Positions 10,127 through 19,762 are shown, numbered from the stretch's first letter. The stretch: DNA of 64,000 nucleotides from CAWEFA01 sp963851385 (GCA_963851385.1 CAWKPE010000016.1:62001-126000); one strand, 5' to 3'. Program-made: numbers and translations. The notes: generated by a model not told the origin, from the sequence alone.

Positions 10127-12125
10127 ATGGACCCAATACTTCAAAAATTCCGGAGCAAATTTATAGAAGAAGCGCAAGGTTTATTAGATCGACTTGAAAA
10201 AGATCTACTCGATATCGAAAATAAACCCGACAAAAACGACTTAACTGAATCGGCTTTCAGGGCAATGCACACCCTCAAAGGAATTAGCAGTATGTACGGT
10301 TTCGATTTCATAAGCGAATTTACACATCACCTTGAAAGTATATGGCAGAGTGTGCGTGAAAACAAATTGCAATTTAATAAGGAAATTTTCGAAGTTACAT
10401 TTAATGCTATTGATCATATCCGTAATCTATTGGATGATGAAAAATTAGAAAACGCAGAAAACAAGACCAATCACAAAACTCTCTTGGATACTGTAATCCG
10501 CATTAGTAATATAACTTCAACTACAGAATCGAGAATAGAAGAAAAAGTAATTAAAGTCAGGCATGATATAAATTCCTGGCACATCTTACTAAAAATAACC
10601 GAACAACTATTTTTCCGTGGCATAAGCTTAAAAAATATAATTGGTGAGTTGATTGCTTTGGGCGAATATGAAATTTCAAAATTAGAAAGCCTCAGTGATA
10701 AAGAAACTGATGTTTGGAGCATTATTTTTACTACAGAGGCTACAGAAGATGAAATTAAAGAAATATTCCTGTTTATTGAGGATGATTGCACATTGGTTAA
10801 TTTGGCAAAAGGCAATATTCTTTCAAGTAAGTACAAGGAAGAAATTGCAACTGAGAAACAAGAACACATAATATCTCTTTTAGAATATTCAGAAAATTTG
10901 CAAAACCATAAGTCAGAACCTGAAAGTACTGAAGAAAATAAAAAATCAAATGAATATTCAGAACACGTCAAACAAACTGTAAGACGCATTTCTGTGGATG
11001 CTGCAAAACTCGATCGCTTAATGTTCCTTGTAAGTGAGCTTATTACTTTGAACTCACAGCTAAACCTTACCGCTCGCAATGGCAGCATTGAACAAATGGC
11101 ACCCTATCTTGAAAAAGTAGATATGTTGTCTAAACAATTTCGTAATAATGCCCTCGAAATAAGGTTAGTTCCTCTAAATGATACCGTATTGAGGTTTCAA
11201 CGACTAATCCGTGACTTGTCTCTTCAGTTAGGGAAAAAGGTAGAATTTAAAACTTGTGGCACTGAAACAGAACTCGACAAAAACACGATAGACCAACTGG
11301 CCGAACCGCTCATGCATATTATCAGAAATTGTATTGATCATGGCATTGAAACACCGGAGAATAGAATTAAAAAAGGCAAACCCGAACAAGGAGGCATAGG
11401 ATTAACTGCATACAATTCGGGAAGCTATGTATTTATTTGTATCTCGGATGATGGCAACGGTATTGATATTGAAAAAGTCAAACAAAAAGCAATAGACAAA
11501 GGCATATTGAAGCCTGCAGATAATCCAACTGATCAGGAAATACTAGATTTAATTTTTCTTCCAGGTTTCACTACTGCACAGAGTTTAACATCAGTCTCGG
11601 GCAGGGGAGTAGGTCTGGATGTGGTAAAAAAGCGTATTGCCGAATCTAAGGGGAGAAGTAATGGTAAGCTCCGACCCGGGCATTGGCACCACTTTTACTT
11701 TGAAAATCCAGCAATCTCTGTCTATTATAGATACCTTATTATTTACAGTTGACAGTACATATTTTACTGTACCTATTTCGGAAATTGAAATTTGCATGCA
11801 GGTTAATACCGATGAAATTAACGAAAGCAGGAACACCGCTGTCATTCCATTTAAAGATCATCTGATACCGTTTATCGATTTAAGGCGCATGTTTAATATG
11901 GAAAGTAGCAATGGAGAAATGACCAAAGCCATAATTATAAGAAATGAAAACAAAGAGTTGGCTTTGCTGTCCGATAAGATTATTGGCGAACACCAGGCTG
12001 TCTTAAAGCCTTTGGGCAAATCATTCCAGGACCAAAAGTATATTACTTCTGCCAGCCAACTGGGAGACGGCAACATGGCATTTATGATTGATACAAACGC
12101 ACTATTAAAACAAAGCAGTTATTAA
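10127..12125 (+). CDS. cheA: Chemotaxis histidine kinase CheA, split by one +1 indel
   Basis: This is one CheA of about 665 residues, present as two overlapping frames (to 11752, and from about 11637 to 12125). Domain order: Hpt with phospho-His H48 in AFRAMHTLKGIS; a regulator-binding region; dimerisation domain (RRISVDAAKLDRLM); HATPase with EPLMHIIRNCIDHGIE and DDGNGID; and the CheW-like regulatory domain (SIIDTLLFTVDSTYFTVPIS). Dropping one G from GGGG at 11650-11653 restores SKGEVMVSSDPGIGTTFTL, the normal passage into the CheW-like domain. The start at 10127 (MDPILQKFRSKFIEEAQ) matches the usual Hpt beginning; an in-frame ATG at 10064 would overlap the previous gene. CheW follows by 34 bp. 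The indel is probably a sequence error. Confidence 0.9.
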
Positions 12126-12159
12126 AAAATAAAATATAAACACTTAAAAACAAAAAATT

Positions 12160-12630
12160 ATGAATAACACTTTTTTATCGTTTATCATTTGCGATGAATT
12201 GTTCGCCGTAAATGTATTAAAGGTGCTCGAGGTGCTTCAACAGCAGAATGTCACGAAAGTGCCTAATGCACCTGGTTACATAAAAGGTATCATCAATTTC
12301 AGGGGTGAAGTTGTACCCGTTTTCGAATCGAGGGTTAAGTTCAACTTATCTGAACGCAGAAATGATGAGCCTTATGTAATTATTGTTTTCGACCTGTCTT
12401 CCGGAAACGACTTGTTCCGCATTGGAGCCATAGTCGATAAAGTGCAAGATGTAATCTCTATTTCTGATGAAGAAATCAAACCGGTCCCCGCCATGAGCAA
12501 GGATTTCAATACTGATTTTCTTGAGGGTATTTTTAAACTTAACGAAAAATTTATCATGCTGCTTGATGTTGAAAAAGTATTTACCAAGAGCGAGCTTAAT
12601 AAATTAAAGGAAAAAATAGAAGTTGAATAA
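12160..12630 (+). CDS. cheW: Chemotaxis coupling protein CheW
   Basis: The 156-residue protein is a single CheW SH3-like domain. It starts NTFLSFIICDELFAVNV, has the GIINFRGEVVPVFESR core at about 45-60, and ends in LDVEKVFTKSEL. CheW links methyl-accepting receptors to CheA in the sensory array. It sits between cheA and the receptor gene with short gaps, the classic order for a dedicated chemosensory operon. No odd features. Confidence 0.93.
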   Translation: MNNTFLSFIICDELFAVNVLKVLEVLQQQNVTKVPNAPGYIKGIINFRGEVVPVFESRVKFNLSERRNDEPYVIIVFDLSSGNDLFRIGAIVDKVQDVISISDEEIKPVPAMSKDFNTDFLEGIFKLNEKFIMLLDVEKVFTKSELNKLKEKIEVE

Positions 12631-12664
12631 AAAGGAAATTATTAACAATTTAAAACATACAATT

Positions 12665-14992
12665 ATGAAATTCAAAAACTTAAAAATCAGGACAAAATTA
12701 TTATTGAGTTTTCTAACAGTAATAATTATAACAGTAATAATAGGAATAATTGGAATTATCCGATTAAATGACAATGGCAGGGCAGATAAGTTTCTTTACA
12801 GCTATAGTACTCTAGCGTTGGGCGATCTGAATATTATGTCAACTAACCTGGAAAAAATCAGGATTTGTTATCGCGATATTCTTATTAAACACAATATTGC
12901 AAATAACACAGAAATCCAAATTGGAAAAATAGCCGATTTACGAAACCAGACCGACGAAGCCTTTAAGCGTTACCAAAAAAGTATCAGTACGAATGAAGGT
13001 TTGATAAAGTTTAAAGATTATAAAACAAAATGGTCAGAATACAACAGGAATGTTGAAATTATGTTAGGCTTAAGCACTGAAGGAAATTTGCATGGAGCCG
13101 AAACTAAATTGATGGATACTAATTTTATCAATGCAAGTAATGCATGTGAAACCGCTTTAGAAAATCTGGTTATCCAAAGAACCAATAATGGCAGAAAAGT
13201 TGCAGAAGAGAACGCTTCTAAAGCCCAAACAGCAATTATTTTGATGATTGGTTTGATTGTGCTTGGTTTGGTTGTTTCGTTAACTATTGGTTTGGTCATT
13301 TCGAATAACATTACAAAAGGAATAAACAGAATTTCACAAGTTGCCGGCAAAATAGCCTTGGGGGATTTGAATGTTGATACTAATAGCAATTCAACAGATG
13401 AAATTGGACAAATGATGATTGCTTTTCAGGAAATGAAAGGTTCTATTGGTATTATGCTAGCAAGTATTGAGTCCATGGCAAAAGAACAAAAGGCAGGAGA
13501 TGTTGAAGCCCGCTGCAGCCTTACAGAACTTAAGGGGTCATACAACGATTTAGTAAAAGGGGTGAACGATTCTTTGGATATTATTACCCTGCCTGTAATT
13601 GAATCAATTGGTTTAATGAACGAATATGCACAAGGTGATTTTACCAAGCAAATGCGAGTTTTACCGGGTAAACAAATTATTTTAACTGAAGGGTTAAACA
13701 ATATCCGCACCAATGTATTGGCACTTATCAATGATGCAAACATGCTTGCAACGGCCGCAGTTGAAGGGAAACTTTCAACCCGTGCAGACGTCACAAAACA
13801 TCAGGGCGATTTCCGCAAAATAGTCGAAGGGGTCAACAATACCCTAGATGCAGTAATTGGTCCATTAGGTATTGCTGCTATATACATTGAGCGTATTTCA
13901 AAGGGTGATATGCCAGAGCTTATCAGCGAAAGATACCAGGGCGATTTCAATACTATTAAGGACAACCTGAATATTTTAATAAGAGCACTTAACCAAGTGA
14001 TTGAAAAATCGAAAATGATTGCGACTGGTGATTTAACGGTTAGTCTCGAAAAACGCTGTGCCAATGATGAACTTATGGAAGCACTGAACACTCTGGTAAA
14101 AACAAATGCATCTACAATAAATGAATTCAAATTGGCAGTTGAAAATATCGTACTAGCCAGCCAGCAATTGCAGGCCGTTTCGGAACAAATTTCACAGGGT
14201 TCCACAGAACAGGCAGCCTCAACTGAAGAAGTTACAAGCAGCATGGAAGAAATGGTATCTAATATAAACCAAAATGCCGATAATGCTAAACAGACTGAAA
14301 AAATTGCATTACAGGCATCGGGTGATATTAATCAGGGAAACAAGTCGGTAAGTGTTACTGTAGATGCTATGAAACGAATAGTCGATAAAATAACTGTTGT
14401 AGGTGAAATAGCTGAAAAAACAGATTTGCTTGCCATTAACGCCGCAATTGAAGCAGCCCGTGCCGGAGAACAAGGAAAAGGTTTTGCAGTAGTTGCTGCT
14501 GAAGTTCGCAAATTGGCCGAAAACAGTCAGGCTGCTGCCAAAGAAATCAACGAATTATCCAAATCGAGTGTGAAAATTGCAGACGAATCTGGTGCATTAT
14601 TGACAAAAATAGTCCCGGATATTCAAAAGACTGCTGTTCTTGTTCAGGAAATTGCTGCATCAAGTATGGAAATGAATTCAGGCGCAAATCAAATAGGCAA
14701 TGCAATTACTCAACTGAATTCTGTTACACAACAAAATGCTTCGGCCGCTGAAGAAATGTCTTCAAGCGCTATGGAGTTGGCACGTCAGGCAGAACAATTG
14801 CAGGAGTTATCGGCTTATTATAAAACTGATTTAGATGTCAGTAATGCTGCAAAATTTCGCAGGGAAAAAGATAAATTAAAACCTGCATTAAGTCAGTTTC
14901 ATACTGTCCCAAAAGTATCTGCCACTGTGGACAAAGTTACAATTCAAATGCCTCATGAGGATAATCAGGATAATAAATACGAAAAGTTCTAA
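12665..14992 (+). CDS. Methyl-accepting chemotaxis protein with multiple HAMP-like segments
   Basis: The 775-residue receptor has TM1 at about 12-32, a four-helix sensory domain (about 35-185), TM2 near 192-215, a HAMP domain (ISQVAGKIALGDLNVDT), and at least three further HAMP-like repeats marked by GDFTKQM, GKLSTRADV, GDMPELIS and GDLTVSLE. The signalling hairpin tip reads EKTDLLAINAAIEAARAGEQ with GKGFAVVAAEVRKLAENS. No CheR-docking pentapeptide is visible at the C-terminus. The start at 12665 gives the normal short basic N-terminus (MKFKNLKIRTKLLLSF). It is the receptor of the cheA-cheW operon. A poly-HAMP linker is typical of receptors signalling through alternative pathways. Confidence 0.93.
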   Translation: MKFKNLKIRTKLLLSFLTVIIITVIIGIIGIIRLNDNGRADKFLYSYSTLALGDLNIMSTNLEKIRICYRDILIKHNIANNTEIQIGKIADLRNQTDEAFKRYQKSISTNEGLIKFKDYKTKWSEYNRNVEIMLGLSTEGNLHGAETKLMDTNFINASNACETALENLVIQRTNNGRKVAEENASKAQTAIILMIGLIVLGLVVSLTIGLVISNNITKGINRISQVAGKIALGDLNVDTNSNSTDEIGQMMIAFQEMKGSIGIMLASIESMAKEQKAGDVEARCSLTELKGSYNDLVKGVNDSLDIITLPVIESIGLMNEYAQGDFTKQMRVLPGKQIILTEGLNNIRTNVLALINDANMLATAAVEGKLSTRADVTKHQGDFRKIVEGVNNTLDAVIGPLGIAAIYIERISKGDMPELISERYQGDFNTIKDNLNILIRALNQVIEKSKMIATGDLTVSLEKRCANDELMEALNTLVKTNASTINEFKLAVENIVLASQQLQAVSEQISQGSTEQAASTEEVTSSMEEMVSNINQNADNAKQTEKIALQASGDINQGNKSVSVTVDAMKRIVDKITVVGEIAEKTDLLAINAAIEAARAGEQGKGFAVVAAEVRKLAENSQAAAKEINELSKSSVKIADESGALLTKIVPDIQKTAVLVQEIAASSMEMNSGANQIGNAITQLNSVTQQNASAAEEMSSSAMELARQAEQLQELSAYYKTDLDVSNAAKFRREKDKLKPALSQFHTVPKVSATVDKVTIQMPHEDNQDNKYEKF

Positions 14993-15000
14993 ACTACAAA

Positions 15001-15029
15001 TGCCGGAATCTGGTTTCCAGAATCCGGCA
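15001..15029 (+). terminator. Terminator-like hairpin after the chemosensory operon
   Basis: Long inverted repeat TGCCGGA-A-TCTGG / CCAGA-A-TCCGGCA with a TTT loop, starting nine bases after the receptor stop. No strong T-tract follows. Confidence 0.6.
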
Positions 15030-15102
15030 TCCGTTGAACACAGGCTAAAATTATGAGAAAAGTTTATACATCTTATTAATAAAACATTTAAAACTTTAAT
15101 TT

Positions 15103-15642
15103 ATGAAAACATTTGTAGCATCATCATCAAAAGTAGAAGTAAATGGAGAAACCATTTATTCAATTATCGATGGAATGGGAGTTTTTAAAACTACAGCCAT
15201 CAAGATATTAAGTGAAAACGGAATTGCCAATCCTCAACCTGGCGAATGGTATGGCCAACAATTATGGCTCAATGCATTCAAAAATATTGCCGAGAAGGTT
15301 GGCGAATCTACACTTTATAACATCGGGCAGAAGATACCCGAAAATGCCAAGTTTCCACCTGAAATAAATGACATTCACAAAGCCCTTTCAGCAATTGATG
15401 TTGCCTATCACATGAATCACAGAAACGGGGAAATAGGTGAATATAAATACGAAAAAACGGGTGAACATTCTGCTAAAATTACCTGCACAAATCCTTATCC
15501 GGATGAATTCGACAAAGGAATTATTTTTCAGATGGGTAAAAAATTTGCACCAACAGGAGCTGCTGTTTCTGTAAAAGTTGACGATAGTAAACCTACAAGG
15601 ACTAAAGGTTCTGATTCAACTACATATTTAGTTGCCTGGTAA
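15103..15642 (+). CDS. Conserved-looking hypothetical protein, 179 aa
   Basis: I do not firmly recognise this protein. It is soluble, without signal peptide. It has a distinctive run GEWYGQQLWLNAFKNIAEKV at about 46-65 followed by IGQKIPENAKFPPEINDIHK, then DVAYHMNHRNGEIGEY and ITCTNPYPDEFDKG. The helix-rich first half followed by strands vaguely recalls the TIGR02265/DUF2378 group, which is only an impression. It follows the receptor gene and has its own terminator, so it may be a sensory partner of the chemosensory module. It could equally be independent. Confidence 0.7.
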   Translation: MKTFVASSSKVEVNGETIYSIIDGMGVFKTTAIKILSENGIANPQPGEWYGQQLWLNAFKNIAEKVGESTLYNIGQKIPENAKFPPEINDIHKALSAIDVAYHMNHRNGEIGEYKYEKTGEHSAKITCTNPYPDEFDKGIIFQMGKKFAPTGAAVSVKVDDSKPTRTKGSDSTTYLVAW

Positions 15643-15694
15643 TTGATTTTAAGGTTTAGGTTAACAAAAAGTTATTTAGTTGCACTGATTAAAG

Positions 15695-15728
15695 ATTGCA
15701 GGAGAATTAGAAATTCCTGCAATTTTTT
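15695..15728 (+). terminator. Rho-independent terminator
   Basis: TTGCAGGA / TCCTGCAA stem (15696-15703 and 15715-15722) followed by six T, about 50 bp after the 179-aa gene. Confidence 0.85.
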
Positions 15729-15748
15729 AATTTGAAACAACTCTCATA

Positions 15749-15766
15749 GCATCATGAAATAATTCC
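15749..15766. repeat. Dispersed repeat, diverged copy 3
   Basis: ATCATGAAATAATTCC core matches the copies at 1500-1519 and 3809-3828 with a few changes. As at the other copies, an AAGCTTGC word lies nearby (15780-15795). Confidence 0.45.
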
Positions 15767-15932
15767 ATTGCACTTAAAAACTGATGCAAGCTTGCTTACA
15801 AAAAACAAAAAAAGGCAAACCAAGTATAATGAATTTAATGAACGGGGTTACTCAAAATAAACATTAAAATAACTTTGGGGTTTATTAATAATTAGGTATA
15901 AATTGCTTTATTAACAAAATAAATTTATAACT

Positions 15933-16085
15933 ATGAATGAAAAAAAACAAATGCAAAGTCAGCACTCGTCAGGCAAATATTATTGTCCTATGAAATGCGA
16001 AGGCGATAAAACTTATGATCAACCCGGAACATGCCCGGTATGCAATATGCACCTTGTCCCGGTTGGTGAAAAAGGACATCATTAA
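15933..16085 (+). CDS. Stand-alone heavy-metal-binding domain protein, 50 aa
   Basis: A 50-residue protein starting MNEKKQMQSQHSSG and consisting of one Cys-rich heavy-metal-binding domain: YYCPMKCEGDKTYDQ then GTCPVCNMHLVPVG. It is nearly identical to the second N-terminal metal-binding unit of the copper ATPase encoded 180 bp downstream (YYCPMQCEGDKTYDQ, GDCPVCGMHL). The four Cys plus Met residues would bind copper or a similar ion. A metallochaperone that feeds the pump, or a metal sponge, is inferred from the similarity and the position. It is intact, with a clear start and a stop at 16083-16085. Confidence 0.8.
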   Translation: MNEKKQMQSQHSSGKYYCPMKCEGDKTYDQPGTCPVCNMHLVPVGEKGHH

Positions 16086-16185
16086 TAATCGGGTTTTCAT
16101 ATAGACATTGACGTCAAAGAAATTAAAAAAGATTCACACAAAGGCAAAAATAAAGAATCGCCAAGGAATGCGAATACTGCAATTA

Positions 16186-16216
16186 TACTTTGCGTTACTT
16201 TGTTTAATACTTTGCG
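16186..16216 (+). promoter_or_regulatory. Cluster of three TACTTTG-like elements upstream of the copper ATPase
   Basis: TACTTTGCG (16186-16194), TTACTTTG (16195-16202) and TACTTTGCG (16208-16216) lie in tandem about 50-80 bp before the ATPase start. Each resembles a Bacteroidetes -7 box shortened by one base. Functional promoter status is uncertain. Confidence 0.3.
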
Positions 16217-16265
16217 ATCCTTTACGAGAAAGAATTTTATTCTACTCGGATGGTTTTATTTAATT

Positions 16266-18680
16266 ATGGGAAATAAAGAAAGAACTAAAGTTAAGATAAA
16301 AGGCAATGAATTTTTCTGCTCTATGAAATGTGAGGGTGAAAAAGTTTATTATGAACCCGGCGTATGTCCTGTTTGCAATATGTTTCTGGTAGCCGTTAAT
16401 GCCAGTAGGGTGTCTCAAAGTTACCCCGTTGGTTATGTAAAAGAATCTTTGCAAGGTGACAAATATTACTGTCCTATGCAATGCGAAGGTGATAAAACTT
16501 ATGATCAGTTTGGCGATTGCCCTGTTTGCGGTATGCATCTGCAAAAAGCAGTCAGTATTTTAACTTCAAAAATTATTTATTCCTGCCCAATGCATCCTGA
16601 AGTAAAACAGGAAAAACCAGATGTATGTCCTAAATGCGGTATGAACCTTATTCTTGAAAAAGGAGTAATAGATGACGATGAAGCCAAAGCATTCAGAAGA
16701 ATGGCAAATAAGTTATGGATGGCAGTAGTTCTGTCTGTCCCGGTTTTTATTATTGCAATGGCCGATCATATACCATTTGTGCACTTCGATTCTTTTGTCA
16801 ATAAAAATATCTTGAATTGGTTACAGTTTTTATTTGCAACACCGGTTGTTGTATTCCTGGGTTGGGAATTTTTTAAAAGGGGTTGGAATTCCATTCGCCG
16901 CTGGTCACCAAATATGTGGACTTTAATATCAATTGGTGTAGGTGCAGCATATTTATTCAGTGTATTTGCGCTTTTCTTTCCCGGATTTTTTTCACATCAA
17001 TTTAAAGACATACATGGAAATGTAAATCTTTATTTTGAAGCGGCGACGGTTATTTTAACTCTTGTGATATTAGGGCAAGTATTGGAACTGCGGGCACACA
17101 GCAAAACAAATTCAAGTATAAAAGCATTAATGCAATTGGTTCCAACTATTGTAAGAATTATTAGAAATGGCAAAGAAGAAGAAATCCGCCTTGAAGATGT
17201 TAAAGTAGGAAATATTCTCAGGGTAAAACCAGGTGAAAAAATTCCTGTAGATGGAGAAATAATAGAAGGCTCTGCAATTATAGATGAAAGCATGATTACC
17301 GGTGAGCCGATGCCGGTTGAAAAATATAAAAATGACAAAGTAATCGGAGGAACAATAAACGGCAAAACTTCTTTTGAAATGAAAGCCAAAAAAGTTGGTT
17401 CTGATACTATACTTGCCCGAATTATTGAAATGGTTAACGAAGCTGGTCGTTCTAAAGCTCCGGTTCAGCGGTTTGCTGATGTTGCAGCAAAATATTTTGT
17501 TCAAACAGTAGTTCTTGGATTTATTATAACTTTTGCTGTTTGGGCAATTTGGGGACCACAGCCATCGTATGTTTATGCATTTGTAAATGCTATTTCTGTT
17601 CTAATAATTGCATGTCCTTGTGCACTTGGATTAGCTACTCCAATATCTGTAGTAGTTGGTACCGGTTGGGGAGCACAGCATGGCGTATTAGTTAGAAATG
17701 CCGCTGCAATTGAAGAAATGAACAAAGTCAATGTTTTAATAATTGACAAAACAGGTACTTTGACTGAAGGCAAACCCAGCTTGAATGAATATAAGTTGTA
17801 TTGGAAATATAGCAACATCGAAATACTTCAGTTGGCTGCATCTCTTGATGCTTATAGTGAACATCCCATTGCAGAAGCTATTGTAAAAGGTGCAAAAAAC
17901 ATGAAAATTGATTTGTTGAAGCTTGACAATTTTGAATCAATTCCTGGGAAAGGAGTTCAGGCTTTATATAAAGGAAAGCAAATAGGATTGGGTAATTTCA
18001 GTATGCTAGCTGATAATAATATTTCTCTTTCACCGGAATTAGTAAAGCATGTTGATGAATTACAGCAAAGAGGTCAAACTGTGGTTTATCTGATTTATGA
18101 AGGAATGGCACAGGGAATAATTAGTGTTTCAGATGCAATAAAGAAGAATTCATACGATTCAATAAAAAAATTGCAGGAACAGGGAATAAAAGTTCTGATG
18201 TTCACCGGCGATAACGAAACCACAGCCAAAATGGTTGCTGATGAGCTCCAACTTGACGGATACAAATCATGTTGTTTGCCAGAAGATAAATTTAATAAAG
18301 TAAAAGAGTTGCAACAGAAAGGTAATATTGTGGCTATGGCCGGCGACGGAATTAATGATGCGCCTGCACTTGCGCAGGCTAACGTTGGTATAGCAATGGG
18401 CAATGGAACTGATATTGCCATGCAGAGCGCTGAAATTACTTTAATAAAAGGTGATCTTAACGGAATTGTCAGAGCAAGAGAATTAAGCAAAAATGTAATG
18501 AGAAACATTAAGCAAAACCTGTTCTTTGCTTTTATTTATAATTCTGTTGGAGTACCCGTTGCTGCAGGGCTTCTATATCCATTATTTGGTATTTTATTAA
18601 GCCCCGTAATTGCAGCTGCCGCTATGAGTTTTAGTTCGGTTTCAGTTATATCAAATGCATTAAGGTTAAGAAATAAATAA
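16266..18680 (+). CDS. Copper-translocating P1B-type ATPase with three N-terminal metal-binding domains
   Basis: The 804-residue heavy-metal pump has three Cys-rich binding units at about 15-40, 68-94 and 104-130 (CSMKCEG/CPVCNM, CPMQCEG/CPVCGM, CPMHPEV/CPKCGM) instead of classical HMA domains. The ATPase core shows the transmembrane CPC at 450-452 (IACPCALGLATP), phosphorylated D494 in DKTGTLTEG, SEHPIAEAI, TGDNETTAKMVADEL and AGDGINDAPALA. The CPC motif and the SEHP element mark the copper/silver subgroup exporting ions from the cytoplasm. The start at 16266 is chosen because the upstream extension to 16200 has no domain character. The flanking mini metal-binding protein and the Spy-like protein make this a copper-stress island. 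Confidence 0.94.
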   Translation: MGNKERTKVKIKGNEFFCSMKCEGEKVYYEPGVCPVCNMFLVAVNASRVSQSYPVGYVKESLQGDKYYCPMQCEGDKTYDQFGDCPVCGMHLQKAVSILTSKIIYSCPMHPEVKQEKPDVCPKCGMNLILEKGVIDDDEAKAFRRMANKLWMAVVLSVPVFIIAMADHIPFVHFDSFVNKNILNWLQFLFATPVVVFLGWEFFKRGWNSIRRWSPNMWTLISIGVGAAYLFSVFALFFPGFFSHQFKDIHGNVNLYFEAATVILTLVILGQVLELRAHSKTNSSIKALMQLVPTIVRIIRNGKEEEIRLEDVKVGNILRVKPGEKIPVDGEIIEGSAIIDESMITGEPMPVEKYKNDKVIGGTINGKTSFEMKAKKVGSDTILARIIEMVNEAGRSKAPVQRFADVAAKYFVQTVVLGFIITFAVWAIWGPQPSYVYAFVNAISVLIIACPCALGLATPISVVVGTGWGAQHGVLVRNAAAIEEMNKVNVLIIDKTGTLTEGKPSLNEYKLYWKYSNIEILQLAASLDAYSEHPIAEAIVKGAKNMKIDLLKLDNFESIPGKGVQALYKGKQIGLGNFSMLADNNISLSPELVKHVDELQQRGQTVVYLIYEGMAQGIISVSDAIKKNSYDSIKKLQEQGIKVLMFTGDNETTAKMVADELQLDGYKSCCLPEDKFNKVKELQQKGNIVAMAGDGINDAPALAQANVGIAMGNGTDIAMQSAEITLIKGDLNGIVRARELSKNVMRNIKQNLFFAFIYNSVGVPVAAGLLYPLFGILLSPVIAAAAMSFSSVSVISNALRLRNK

Positions 18681-18838
18681 TTTCAGGTTAAATAAAGTTA
18701 AAGTTATTATTCAATGCAAGCTATTGTACAGATATTGTGTCTAATGTGCAGAAGTTTGAATAACACATTAATATGAAAATATTGTTAAGTCAACTTCTCT
18801 TAAATAGAGCATATTATAAACAATTAAAATTATTTGAT

Positions 18839-19438
18839 ATGAAAAAGATGGCAATAGCATTTATAGTTGCAATTTCACTTGGAATGTTGATCCCGGTAAA
18901 TGCACAAATGCACGGAAATATGACGAAGGATTCTACCCACTGGGAAGGAATGCATAAAAAAATGATGAGTAATCATGGAAATATTGGAGATATGAAGGAA
19001 AATGGCATGAGGGAAAGGAAGCCATGGATGATGCATGATGGCAGAGGCAATAAGATGTCAGTTGAAAGGCAATTAATGCATTATGCAATACTTGTGAAAA
19101 GACTTCCCGGTATGCAGAATGAATTAGGTCTAACTGACGATCAGGTTTCAAAACTGGTAGATTTACAGACTGCTTTTATAAAACAAAAAGCTGATCTGAA
19201 AGCCGATCTCACAAAAAAGGAATTGAAACTGAAAAATTCTTTAAAGAATAATGCTTCATCTAAGGAAATAAGCGAGCAATTGACTTCCTGTGCTGCATCA
19301 AGGATAAGCATAGGTGTGGCTGCTTATGAAACTGCAAATAATATGAAAAGTGTATTGAATGACTCGCAGAAGCAAAAACTAAATGAGAGATTTGAAAAAC
19401 TTCATTCTTCTGCTCATTCTTGTGAAATGAATAAGTAA
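18839..19438 (+). CDS. Spy/CpxP-like periplasmic protein
   Basis: A 199-residue exported protein with signal peptide MKKMAIAFIVAISLGMLIPVNA and cleavage before Q. A Met/His-rich segment follows (QMHGNMTKDSTHWEGMHKKM, then MMHDGRGNKM), which could bind copper(I). The helical second half carries the LTxxQ-type motif (LGLTDDQVSKLVDLQ) of Spy/CpxP proteins, then a charged coiled coil (KQKADLKADLTKKELKLKN). Known family members are envelope-stress chaperones and metal-stress sensors. It lies 158 bp after the copper ATPase, so a periplasmic copper-handling role is likely. The start at 18839 gives the proper signal peptide; an in-frame ATG at 18773 does not. Confidence 0.8.
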   Translation: MKKMAIAFIVAISLGMLIPVNAQMHGNMTKDSTHWEGMHKKMMSNHGNIGDMKENGMRERKPWMMHDGRGNKMSVERQLMHYAILVKRLPGMQNELGLTDDQVSKLVDLQTAFIKQKADLKADLTKKELKLKNSLKNNASSKEISEQLTSCAASRISIGVAAYETANNMKSVLNDSQKQKLNERFEKLHSSAHSCEMNK

Positions 19439-19490
19439 TATTTTGAAGTATCATTAAATAGTGTAATGATTTATTGTTTGAAAATGAAAT

Positions 19491-19520
19491 GGGGCTGTTA
19501 GTCTAGCCCTATTTTTTTTT
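19491..19520 (+). terminator. Rho-independent terminator
   Basis: GGGCT / AGCCC stem with an eight-base loop followed by nine T, about 50 bp beyond the Spy-like gene. It closes the copper-resistance group. Confidence 0.85.
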
Positions 19521-19762
19521 AATATTTGTTGTAAAAATTTTAAATTGGATAATGAATAAACGATATCATTTAATTCTTTATTGGAGATATCGTAAATAAT
19601 TGCACAAATAGAAATTGAAAAAAATAAATTAAAGAATAAAAAATCTGACTTAGTAATATTCTTCATGTTAGGCGACATGTGGAATAATTTAAAAAATGTT
19701 GTATCTTTCTTTTTCAAAATTCAATTAAATGGCTGACAAATATCTGCAAGTCTAATTTGCCA

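Noticed and set aside
11637..11760. Programmed +1 frameshift in cheA
   Set aside because: No known slippery arrangement or downstream structure is evident, and similar single-base indels occur elsewhere in the window; kept only as something to exclude.
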